Below are positions 1 through 5,676 of a stretch of 6,773 nucleotides of DNA, one piece after another; position 1 is the stretch's first letter; each line of letters opens with the position of its first letter. The notes under the pieces were generated by a model. That model was given only the letters and a program-made list of their open reading frames with translations, did no database searches and was not told where the DNA came from. The position numbers and the translations under genes were made by a program. Source of the stretch: an uncultured bacterium (GTDB lineage: Bacteria; Verrucomicrobiota; Lentisphaeria; Victivallales; UBA1829); NCBI GenBank assembly GCA_900549045.1, contig URNE01000130.1, forward strand, positions 1 to 6,773. The letters run 5' to 3'.

Positions 1-759
1 GGAAACATCTCAACCTTAATGCTGGCTGTTTTTACGGGAGGGTTCATCATTGCAACCCTTTTGGAATACCCTCGCCGATACAATGAAGCGATCTTCGTTT
101 ACAGATATCTCCCGATGTTCGCAATTAAATTATTCCTCTCCGCCTACCTCTGGATTCTCGGAATAAATCTGCTGAAACCGGCAAACTCAAACCGGATGCA
201 GATTCCCCGCATCTGCGGATTCTTCGGAATGATTCTGCTCTTTTTCGCCTTGCTGCCCTTGTCACGGGAGCCGGAGCAGAACTTCGCGATATCCTGTCTG
301 CTTTACGGATTACTGACCTTCTGCCAGACATGTTTCGAGCCGATGGAGCCGTCGCCGCGCGGCCGGAGAGAATCAAGCCCATTTCTTTTTCTCTTCCGGA
401 CCGGCGCATATCCGGGCTTTCTGTACGGGGCGTTTTTTGTGCTTGTATCCCTCGTTTTTGCCGTCTGGAACACCGAGAATTCCCTGATTGCTACCGGCGG
501 CTGTTTACTGTTTTATGCCGCCGCTACACTTCTGCTGCGCCAGTGGCTGCCCAAAATCCCGGGGCTGCTGCTTGGAATATGCGTCATTGCGGCTTCCGGT
601 CTGCTGGCGTCAATCGCCCAGCTGTCGGGTCTGCCTTTCACGTTCATGACTCCGAGCACCTGGAACAGCACCTGTTCCTTTGAAGTGCAGCTGCTGGGCT
701 GTCTCACTCCGCTTCCGCTCCTGCTGATTCATCCGCTCCTCAAACGCAAAAAGTCCTGA
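1..759 (+). CDS. Multi-pass membrane protein of unknown function (5' end probably cut off)
   Basis: I do not recognise the family. The frame is open from the first base of the window to the TGA at 757-759. The first ATG (19) has no convincing ribosome-binding site, so the true start probably lies upstream. From that ATG there are 246 residues, rich in Leu, Phe, Ile and Gly. About seven hydrophobic segments are visible, near residues 30-50, 66-81, 90-105, 132-151, 156-173, 181-201 and 224-240, with another possibly cut at the N-terminus. A charged loop (PSPRGRRESS, about 111-120) and a basic tail (LKRKKS) suggest a cytoplasmic C-terminus. No catalytic motif, ATPase motif or signal peptide is seen. 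It could be a permease-type subunit or an orphan integral membrane protein. It ends 65 bp before xerD, which has its own apparent promoter, so the two need not share a job. Confidence is high that this is a real gene and low for any function. Confidence 0.72.
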   Translation, partial: GNISTLMLAVFTGGFIIATLLEYPRRYNEAIFVYRYLPMFAIKLFLSAYLWILGINLLKPANSNRMQIPRICGFFGMILLFFALLPLSREPEQNFAISCLLYGLLTFCQTCFEPMEPSPRGRRESSPFLFLFRTGAYPGFLYGAFFVLVSLVFAVWNTENSLIATGGCLLFYAAATLLLRQWLPKIPGLLLGICVIAASGLLASIAQLSGLPFTFMTPSTWNSTCSFEVQLLGCLTPLPLLLIHPLLKRKKS

Positions 760-763
760 AAAA

Positions 764-819
764 ATTCCCTTCACGGTTGATTTCAGCCGCTCTTCGTGTA
801 TAGTTCCGGTGAAGGGAAT
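764..819. repeat. 11-bp perfect inverted repeat around the xerD promoter and ribosome-binding site
   Basis: The left arm ATTCCCTTCAC (764-774) is the exact reverse complement of the right arm GTGAAGGGAAT (809-819). The arms are separated by 34 nt. Two more G-C pairs form just inside if G808 is bulged (775-776 with 806-807). The right arm contains GAAGGGA (811-817), the Shine-Dalgarno sequence of xerD. The left arm begins five bases after the stop codon of the upstream membrane gene. In RNA crossing the whole region the arms could pair and hide the ribosome-binding site. Read on the minus strand, the stem is followed by a T-run (TTTTTTC), so it could instead end antisense transcription, although the loop is long for an intrinsic terminator. 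The repeat is seen directly; any function is inferred. Confidence 0.75.
777..804 (+). promoter_or_regulatory. Predicted sigma70-type promoter of xerD-apbE
   Basis: A -35-like TTGATT (777-782) and a -10-like TATAGT (799-804) are separated by 16 bp. Transcription would start near 810-812. The leader would then be only about 14 nt, beginning at or inside the Shine-Dalgarno GAAGGGA (811-817) ahead of the ATG at 825. The promoter lies entirely inside the loop of the flanking inverted repeat, so mRNA from it would lack the left arm. The assignment rests on sequence likeness alone. Confidence 0.5.
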
Positions 820-824
820 ACAGC

Positions 825-1718
825 ATGGACAAAATATTACAGCATTTCTGCGGGTATCTGCTCATGGAGCGCGGGCTGAGCGAAAACTCCATTGCAGCGT
901 ACCGCTCCGATCTGGAGGATTTCTCCGACTGGCTGAAAGAACAGGGCAAAAACTCTTATTCCGAGGTCTCGCGCGACGACATCATCGACTTTCTCGGCGC
1001 GCGCAAGGAACAGGAAATGGAGCCATCAAGCCTCGCGCGGAGACTCGTCGCAATCAAAGTCTTCTTCCGCTATCTCGCACAGGAAAAATTCATTCCGGAC
1101 AACATCACCTCCGTTATGGATTCCCCGAAACTCGGACGCATTCTGCCCGAATTCATCACGGCGGTCGAAGTCGACGCCCTCATGAACGTGTGGTCCCTTG
1201 AAGACCGCGATTTCCTCGCCATCCGCAATCGCGCGATTCTCGAACTCATGTACGCATGCGGGCTGCGCGTATCCGAAGTTGCCGCCCTGAACGTCTCCTC
1301 CGTCAACCTCGACGACCGGGTGATCCGCGTCGTCGGAAAAGGTTCGAAGGAACGGATCGTGCCCGTCGGTCACCTCGCGCTCAGAGCGCTCGGACGCTAT
1401 CTGAAGGAGGCGCGTCCGTATCTGCTGAAATCGCCCGATGAACCGACCCTGTTTCTCTCGCGTCTCGGACGGCGGCTCGACCGCGAACGCATCTGGGGAA
1501 TCATCAAGGAGACCGCGCGGCTCGCGGGAATCACCAAGAACGTTCATCCGCACACGCTGCGCCATTCGTTCGCAAGTCATCTGCTCGAAAACGGCGCGGA
1601 TCTGCGCGTCATCCAGGAGATGCTCGGACACGCCGACATCGCAACCACACAGATTTATACGCACATCGACCAGCGCCGCCTGCTCGAAGTGCAGCGCAAA
1701 TTTCACCCGAGGGCATAA
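825..1718 (+). CDS. xerD: Site-specific tyrosine recombinase XerD
   Basis: Tyrosine recombinase that, with a XerC partner, cuts and rejoins DNA at the dif site to resolve chromosome dimers at division, normally under FtsK control. At 297 residues it is one short of E. coli XerD (298). The N-terminal SAM-like DNA-binding domain spans about residues 3-90 (YLLMERGLSENSIAAYRSDL). The catalytic domain spans about 110-290 and all six active residues are visible: R148 (CGLRVSE), K172 (GKGSKERIVP), H243 and R246 (HPHTLRHSFASHLL), H269 (MLGHADIATT) and nucleophile Y278 (QIYTH). The C-terminus ends in HPRA, as I recall for E. coli XerD, which favours XerD over XerC. The ATG at 825 follows GAAGGGA (811-817) with 7 nt spacing. 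apbE begins one base after its stop. It could be the only Xer protein of this organism; no XerC or dif site was recognised in the window. A phage or integron integrase is unlikely given the length and context. Confidence 0.93.
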   Translation: MDKILQHFCGYLLMERGLSENSIAAYRSDLEDFSDWLKEQGKNSYSEVSRDDIIDFLGARKEQEMEPSSLARRLVAIKVFFRYLAQEKFIPDNITSVMDSPKLGRILPEFITAVEVDALMNVWSLEDRDFLAIRNRAILELMYACGLRVSEVAALNVSSVNLDDRVIRVVGKGSKERIVPVGHLALRALGRYLKEARPYLLKSPDEPTLFLSRLGRRLDRERIWGIIKETARLAGITKNVHPHTLRHSFASHLLENGADLRVIQEMLGHADIATTQIYTHIDQRRLLEVQRKFHPRA

Positions 1719-1719
1719 A

Positions 1720-2754
1720 ATGAACCGAACAAAAGTCGCGATTCTCTGGATTCTGATTGCAACCTTCATCATGGGCGGAATCTGGTATTTCAAAAAACAA
1801 GAGACAAACCGTTTCCGCCGCGAAACATTCTCGTTCCCGATCATGAGCACCCGCGCTTCCGTGACGCTGATCGACACAGATCCTGATGAAATCGAACGCG
1901 CATTCCGCCTGGCTCGCGAAGCGATGGAACGCGTCGTCGCCGTCTGCAACTACTTCGACCCGTCAAGCGAACTCGCGCGGCTCAACGCGTCCGCGGACAA
2001 AACCCCGTTTGTCTGCTCCCCCGAACTCTGGGAGATTCTCCGGGAAACCCGACGATTTCACCGGCTTTCCGAAGGGGCGTTCGACCCGACGATCCGCCCC
2101 CTGATGCGCGTCTGGGGGTTCCACCGCAAACGCCTCACGCTCCCCTCCGATGCGGAAATCGCAGAAGCGAAAAAAATCTGCGGATTCGACAAAATCCGCT
2201 TTGACGACGATGCGCGGAGCGTCTTCTTCACCGTCCCGGGAATGTCGATTGATCTCGGCGGCATCGCGAAGGGCTGGGCCGTCGACAAGGCCGCCGAAGC
2301 GGTGCTGAACCGGACAGCCGTCCGGCGCGGCTGGATTGATCTCGGCGGCAACATGCGCTGTCTGCCGCTTCCGCCGCCGGGCGCGGAAACCTGCCGGATC
2401 GGCGTGCGCGATCCGAAAAACGGAGAACGCAACATCGCCGTCGTTCCGGTCCTCAATGAAAGCGTGGCGACAAGCGGCGATTACGAACGCTATGTTGTAA
2501 TCGAGGGGAAACGCCATACGCACATCATCAACCCGAAAACGGGGCGTCCGGTCAGCGGAACTCTTTCGGCAACCGTGGTCACGCCGCGCGGTGTGGATTC
2601 GGATGCGCTCTCGACATCACTCTTCATCAACGGTCCCGCATTCGCGGAAAAACTTCCGGAGGCACGGACGCTTCTGATCGACGCGGAGGGAAAAATTCAC
2701 ACGCACGTTCCATCCGGCGCGCCGTTTCAGCTTCTGCCGAGCTCCGATTTGTAA
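1720..2754 (+). CDS. apbE: FAD:protein FMN transferase, membrane-anchored (ApbE)
   Basis: Transfers FMN from FAD to a Ser/Thr of target flavoproteins such as Nqr or Rnf subunits, outside the inner membrane, using Mg2+. The protein has 344 residues. An N-terminal hydrophobic segment (about 6-24) is followed by FKKQ and has no lipobox cysteine, so it looks like a signal anchor rather than a lipoprotein. Family motifs in order: FDPTIRPLMRVWGF (121-134), SIDLGGIAKGWAVDK (176-190), WIDLGGNM (205-212), SVATSGDYERY (248-258), HIINPKTGRPV (268-278) and DSDALSTSLF (293-302). A183, D295 and T299 match the expected metal site. The frame is open upstream into xerD, but the start is set at 1720 because GAGGG (1709-1713) lies 6 nt ahead and one base separates it from the xerD stop. 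The last 28 bp overlap the converging minus-strand gene. No Nqr, Rnf or other target flavoprotein is in view. Confidence 0.93.
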   Translation: MNRTKVAILWILIATFIMGGIWYFKKQETNRFRRETFSFPIMSTRASVTLIDTDPDEIERAFRLAREAMERVVAVCNYFDPSSELARLNASADKTPFVCSPELWEILRETRRFHRLSEGAFDPTIRPLMRVWGFHRKRLTLPSDAEIAEAKKICGFDKIRFDDDARSVFFTVPGMSIDLGGIAKGWAVDKAAEAVLNRTAVRRGWIDLGGNMRCLPLPPPGAETCRIGVRDPKNGERNIAVVPVLNESVATSGDYERYVVIEGKRHTHIINPKTGRPVSGTLSATVVTPRGVDSDALSTSLFINGPAFAEKLPEARTLLIDAEGKIHTHVPSGAPFQLLPSSDL

Positions 2755-3269
2755 AGCAGTTCGCAGGAATCCGGATCGGGAAGCGAATAGACGGAAAGCA
2801 GATTCAATGTAAACGGCTCTTTCGGAGCCTGAAGGAAGAAAAGCTCAAAAAACTCCTCGACGCTCTTCGGCGGCTTGCGGAGTTTGAGCGTACAGTGCGG
2901 ACGGTACGGGTACGGCGACGGTTCGAAACGGATTCCGCTCTCCGCTATGATCCCCTGCGCATTCCGGAACGGTTCGGGGTCCTTCACGTCAAGAAAGTAA
3001 ATATCGGTGTTCTCGAACCGCTGAACGTCGCCGAATTCAGCCGAAAACGGTTCGATTTTCTTCACGGCTTCATCCAGAAGGGCGGAAATTTCCCGCAGAG
3101 ACTGTCCTTTTGAAATCAGCCCCGTTCCGCAGGAACCCGTCAGGGTGATTTCCGCGGGGAGACGCGACCGCTCCTCATCAAAACGCTGCCGCACCAGCTT
3201 GATCCATTCCGCCATCGGAGACGGAATGTCAAGCACGATATAGGCGGGCGATTCAATGAGCTCTTCCAT
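2727..3269 (-). CDS. 2H phosphoesterase-like protein (2'-5' RNA ligase/ThpR-type fold), one HxT motif degenerate
   Basis: At 180 residues it resembles the 2'-5' RNA ligase/cyclic phosphodiesterase (2H) superfamily, whose members open cyclic phosphates on RNA ends or nucleotides using two H-x-T/S motifs. The second motif is intact: PHCTLKL, H125-C-T127, in the usual setting RPHCTL after a beta strand. At the place of the first motif the sequence reads LPAEITLTGSC, with E40 where histidine is expected (E40-I-T42-L). Only half of the classical catalytic pair is therefore present. The N-terminal strand YIVLDIPSP (10-18) and helix WIKLVRQRFDEE (22-33) fit the fold. The start at 3269 is supported by AAGGGG (complement of 3276-3281) 6 nt upstream, three bases after the ruvA stop. 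It is the last gene of the minus-strand operon, and its end overlaps apbE by 28 bp. It may be a weakly active, altered or binding-only family member. The family call is by motif and fold pattern, without a profile search. Confidence 0.78.
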   Translation of the reverse strand: MEELIESPAYIVLDIPSPMAEWIKLVRQRFDEERSRLPAEITLTGSCGTGLISKGQSLREISALLDEAVKKIEPFSAEFGDVQRFENTDIYFLDVKDPEPFRNAQGIIAESGIRFEPSPYPYRPHCTLKLRKPPKSVEEFFELFFLQAPKEPFTLNLLSVYSLPDPDSCELLYKSELGRS

Positions 3270-3272
3270 GCG

Positions 3273-3893
3273 TCACCCCTTGTTGAGCGATTGGAGCGAA
3301 TGACGGATGATGTTTTCCACCGATCGCTCCTTTTCGGGAAGAGAAGCGGCGACGTCGATGACGCACTTCTGGATTTTCGCGCGCTGGAAACCGAGTTTTT
3401 CGAGCGCCATAATCGCGTCTTCCGTGTTGCGGTCGATTGCGGCGGGCGCCGCTCCGGAGGCTCCGGCGGCGTACTCGGCGGAGGGGTCTATGTCGCGGAT
3501 TTTGTCGCGCAGTTCCACAACCATGCGCTCCGCGGACTTGGGACCGACTCCGTTGATTTTCTTCAGCGAACGGATATCCGCCGAGAGGATCGCCTGGCAG
3601 AATGACGGGATATTCAGACTGCTCAGAATGTTCAGCGCCGTTTTTGCGCCGATTCCGTTCACGGTGCAGAGCAGCCGGAAGATCTTCAGTTCGCGCTGCG
3701 TGGCAAAGCCGTACAGGCTCATGTCATCCTCGCGGACGATGAGCACAGTGTGCAGAACCGCCTCGTTTCCCGGCGGCGGAAGCTTGTCGTAGGTGCAAAG
3801 CGGGATGTTGACGCTGTAGCCTACTCCCGCGCACTCAATCAGCGCCTCCGTGAAGGATGATTCGATCAGGATTCCTCTCAGACGCGAAATCAT
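3273..3893 (-). CDS. ruvA: Holliday junction branch migration complex subunit RuvA
   Basis: RuvA binds four-way Holliday junctions as a tetramer and loads the RuvB helicase motor for branch migration; RuvC then cuts. The protein has 206 residues (E. coli 203). The N-terminal OB-fold domain (1-63) starts MISRLRGILIE, contains ECAGVGYSV, and carries the acidic pin as R54-E55-D56 just before SLYGF. Two helix-hairpin-helix motifs follow: VNGIGAKTALNILSSL (78-93) and INGVGPKSAERMVVELRDKI (113-132). An Ala/Gly-rich linker (about 141-152) leads to the C-terminal RuvB-contact domain (about 157-206), with EDAIMALEKLGF. The ATG at 3893 follows GGAG (complement of 3903-3906) with 9 nt spacing and lies three bases after the nadC stop. 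Neither ruvB nor ruvC is in the window, whereas ruvA is often next to them. Here it is in an operon with NAD and phosphoesterase genes. Confidence 0.96.
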   Translation of the reverse strand: MISRLRGILIESSFTEALIECAGVGYSVNIPLCTYDKLPPPGNEAVLHTVLIVREDDMSLYGFATQRELKIFRLLCTVNGIGAKTALNILSSLNIPSFCQAILSADIRSLKKINGVGPKSAERMVVELRDKIRDIDPSAEYAAGASGAAPAAIDRNTEDAIMALEKLGFQRAKIQKCVIDVAASLPEKERSVENIIRHSLQSLNKG

Positions 3894-3896
3894 GAT

Positions 3897-4769
3897 TCAC
3901 TTCTCCGGCTCGACAATATCCATCGAAATATCGGCGGATTTGACCGAGTGGGTCAGCGCGCCGGAAGAGATGAAATCGACGCCCGTCGCGGCGACTTCGG
4001 GGATGCGGGCGAGAGTCATGTTCCCGCTCGCTTCCAGCTTCGCGCGGTGTGCCGTCATGCGGACCGCTTCCGCCATGTCCGCCGTGGACATGTTGTCGAG
4101 AAGGATGTATTCCGCCTTCGATTCGAGCGCTTCGGGAAGCTCGGCCAGGGAGTCGATTTCAACTTCAACCTCAAGATCCGGATAGAGCTTGCGGGCGTTC
4201 GCGACGGAGCGCAGAATGCCGCCCGTTCCGCCGAGCCCGGCGAGCTCGCGGTGGTTGTCCTTGATCATGATGCGGTCATAAAGCCCGATGCGGTGATTCG
4301 ATGCGCCGCCGGCCGCGACCGCGTATTTTTCCAGATTGCGGTACCCAGGCGTGGTCTTGCGGGTGTCGAGAATCGCGCACTTCCCGCCGGCCGCCTGCTG
4401 GTATTTGTGCGCCGCGGTCGCAACGCCGCAGAGCCGCTGCACAAAGTTCAGCGCGGTGCGTTCCCCTGTCAGGAGCGAACGCGCAGGACCGTGCAGTTTC
4501 GCCATGACGGTTCCCTTCGGACAGAAATCACCCTCGTTCACAAGGGATTTCCATTCGATCTTCGGGTCTACGGTCTTCATCAGACGCTCCGCAACGCAGA
4601 GCCCCGCACAGACACAGTCCTCCTTCGCGAGGAAAACGGCGTCGACGACGAGGTCTTCGCCGATCACGGAAATGGTGGTGGTGTCACCCCGTCCGCCAAG
4701 ATCTTCGTCAAGCGCCATACGGATGAGCGCATCCACGCGCTCCCAGTCGATTTTAGGCAGAGTTTTCAT
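3897..4769 (-). CDS. nadC: Nicotinate-nucleotide pyrophosphorylase, carboxylating (quinolinate phosphoribosyltransferase)
   Basis: Converts quinolinate and PRPP to nicotinate mononucleotide, CO2 and PPi in de novo NAD synthesis, in the cytoplasm, usually as a dimer or hexamer. The protein has 290 residues, the normal length. Visible motifs: LDEDLGGRGDTTT (20-32), GERTALNFVQRLCGVAT (102-118), ILDTRKTTPGYRNLEKYAV (133-151), ASNHRIGLYDRIMIKDNH (156-173), VEVEIDS (201-207), ILLDNMS (222-228), LEASGNM (245-251) and GALTHSVKSADISMD (270-284). Likely substrate and catalytic residues are R104, K138, H159, R160, K170, E204 and D225. The usual GGGxNHR turn reads GGASNHR, with Ala at 156, a mild change. 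The ATG at 4769 overlaps the stop of the upstream phosphoesterase gene as ATGA (4766-4769), with a GGAG-type site inside that gene, pointing to translational coupling. nadA and nadB are not in the window. Confidence 0.96.
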   Translation of the reverse strand: MKTLPKIDWERVDALIRMALDEDLGGRGDTTTISVIGEDLVVDAVFLAKEDCVCAGLCVAERLMKTVDPKIEWKSLVNEGDFCPKGTVMAKLHGPARSLLTGERTALNFVQRLCGVATAAHKYQQAAGGKCAILDTRKTTPGYRNLEKYAVAAGGASNHRIGLYDRIMIKDNHRELAGLGGTGGILRSVANARKLYPDLEVEVEIDSLAELPEALESKAEYILLDNMSTADMAEAVRMTAHRAKLEASGNMTLARIPEVAATGVDFISSGALTHSVKSADISMDIVEPEK

Positions 4770-5575
4770 TGATGTTTCTCCTGCTGGTACATTCTTGAAA
4801 TCGGTTTGATCGCAACGGCTTTCCCGCTCATGAGTTCATAGGAAACGACCGCGCCGTCGAGACGGATGTTTTTTTCGCAGACGGGAAGCCGCTGGGGCAT
4901 TCCCGTGCGGAATTTGCGGACAACAGATTCGATTTCGCGTCCAAGAATGGAGTCGTTCGCGCCGACCATTCCGGCGTCGGTCAGGAATGCGGTTCCGTTC
5001 GGCAGAACGCGGGCGTCGTTGGTCTGCACATGCGTGTGCGTCCCGATAACGGCGGTGACTTTGCCGTCAAGCATCCACGCCATCGCGGCCTTCTCGCTCG
5101 TCGCCTCCGCATGAATGTCCACGACAACGCATTTGCAGGTCAGCGGAATCTGCTTGAGAATATTTTCTACCGTTTCAAACGGGCAGTATGCGGAATCCTT
5201 CATGAACACTTTTCCTATCAGGGAGATCACGGCGACTTCGCCGCCCGCAGGATTTTTGAGCCTGCGCCATCCGGCTCCGGGCTGGAGACAGGAGAAATTC
5301 GCGGGACGCACCAGATTCGGGACGTCGCGGATTTCCTGCTCGAAAGTTTTCTGATCCCACGTGTGGTCGCCGGAAGTGAACATATCGACTCCGGACATTT
5401 CCTTGAGACACGCCGCCGTCATGCCGGAACCGTTTGCGCAGTTTTCCGCGTTGGCGATAACGAACTGGCAGTTGAATTCCCGTTTCAAATCCGGCACGAG
5501 GTCGCGCACCGCGCAGCGCCCGCCCTTCCCGACGACGTCTCCGAGGAACAGCAGATTGAGAACTGGTCCGCTCAT
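4766..5575 (-). CDS. ymdB: YmdB-type (TIGR00282) metallophosphoesterase
   Basis: Calcineurin-like phosphoesterase of the family of B. subtilis YmdB (unrelated to E. coli YmdB). Its members hydrolyse 2',3'- or 3',5'-cyclic nucleotides and affect sporulation or biofilm choices in Firmicutes; the role here is unknown. The 269-residue length fits. Metal-site motifs in order: LFLGDVVGKGGR (9-20, D13), IANAENCANGSGMT (40-53, E44 and N45), FTSGDHTWDQK (66-76, D70 and H71), VDIHAEATSEKAAMAW (152-167, H155) and VIGTHTHVQTNDARVLPNGT (176-195, H180 and H182). The third motif is normally GNH; here Asn is replaced by Asp70. The rest of the site looks intact. No signal peptide is seen, so it should be cytoplasmic. 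It is first in the minus-strand operon, with GGAAGGA (complement of 5584-5590) 8 nt before the ATG at 5575, and a predicted promoter about 50 nt further up. Confidence 0.92.
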   Translation of the reverse strand: MSGPVLNLLFLGDVVGKGGRCAVRDLVPDLKREFNCQFVIANAENCANGSGMTAACLKEMSGVDMFTSGDHTWDQKTFEQEIRDVPNLVRPANFSCLQPGAGWRRLKNPAGGEVAVISLIGKVFMKDSAYCPFETVENILKQIPLTCKCVVVDIHAEATSEKAAMAWMLDGKVTAVIGTHTHVQTNDARVLPNGTAFLTDAGMVGANDSILGREIESVVRKFRTGMPQRLPVCEKNIRLDGAVVSYELMSGKAVAIKPISRMYQQEKHQ

Positions 5576-5596
5576 TCAAAAAATCCTTCCCGTTTG

Positions 5597-5611
5597 TTGC
5601 AATCCATGCAA
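5597..5611. repeat. Short dyad TTGCA-N5-TGCAA over the rightward -35 box
   Basis: TTGCA (5597-5601) and TGCAA (5607-5611) form a 5-bp inverted repeat with a 5-nt spacer. It covers the -35 box of the predicted rightward promoter. It also falls in the predicted untranslated leader of the leftward operon, just ahead of its Shine-Dalgarno sequence. It could be a repressor operator or a small leader hairpin. Arms this short can occur by chance. Confidence 0.4.
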
Positions 5612-5625
5612 AGCTGTTGTATATT
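5597..5625 (+). promoter_or_regulatory. Predicted promoter of the flippase-like gene
   Basis: TTGCAA (5597-5602) as -35 and TATATT (5620-5625) as -10, with the optimal 17-bp spacer. Transcription would begin near 5632, giving a leader of about 45 nt before the ATG at 5677. The -10 box lies in the left half of a 19-bp palindrome shared with the leftward promoter. Confidence 0.55.
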
Positions 5626-5638
5626 TCCTGGAAATATA
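5620..5638. repeat. 19-bp palindrome containing both divergent -10 boxes
   Basis: TATATTTCC (5620-5628), a single central T (5629) and GGAAATATA (5630-5638) form a perfect 9-bp-arm palindrome. The left half holds the -10 box of the rightward promoter. The right half holds the -10 box of the leftward promoter. It may be only the product of promoter symmetry, or a binding site for a dimeric regulator acting on both directions. Confidence 0.75.
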
Positions 5639-5661
5639 ACCGTTCAACGGGCATTCTGCAA
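5633..5661 (-). promoter_or_regulatory. Predicted promoter of the ymdB-nadC-ruvA-2H operon
   Basis: On the minus strand, TTGCAG (complement of 5656-5661) serves as -35 and TATATT (complement of 5633-5638) as -10, with a 17-bp spacer. The start would be near 5626, about 50 nt before the ATG at 5575. No other promoter was recognised between the four genes, whose junctions are 3-nt gaps or overlaps, so this one probably drives all of them. Confidence 0.55.
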
Positions 5662-5676
5662 ATCGAAAGGGAAAAA

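Noticed and set aside
825..1718. Phage or integron integrase with an attachment site or cassette array
   Set aside because: Length, residue numbering and the HPRA end match housekeeping XerD. No repeated attachment-like sites, cassettes or tRNA are nearby.
1438..1719. Possible 94-residue N-terminal extension of ApbE in the same frame
   Set aside because: It lies inside the xerD catalytic core, is Arg/Ser-rich, and precedes a normal signal-anchor start at 1720 that has its own ribosome-binding site.
1026..1949. Long minus-strand open frame (307 codons) antisense to xerD and the start of apbE
   Set aside because: It opposes two clear protein families, is rich in Arg, Glu and Asp from GC-biased codons, has no recognisable motif, and crosses the boundary of both real genes.
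2715..2724. Palindrome CGGCGCGCCG near the end of apbE as a terminator
   Set aside because: It has no loop space beyond a 3-bp stem, lies inside coding sequence, and is followed by only three T residues.
3948..4772. Plus-strand open frame of 274 codons covering nearly all of nadC
   Set aside because: The NadC motifs on the other strand are unambiguous. The antisense product is Arg/Val/Gly-rich with no domain, as expected of a shadow frame in GC-rich DNA.
5617..5676. Upstream ATG adding 20 residues to the flippase-like protein
   Set aside because: It lies within the predicted promoter, has no ribosome-binding site, and would put polar residues ahead of a good MKKF membrane start.
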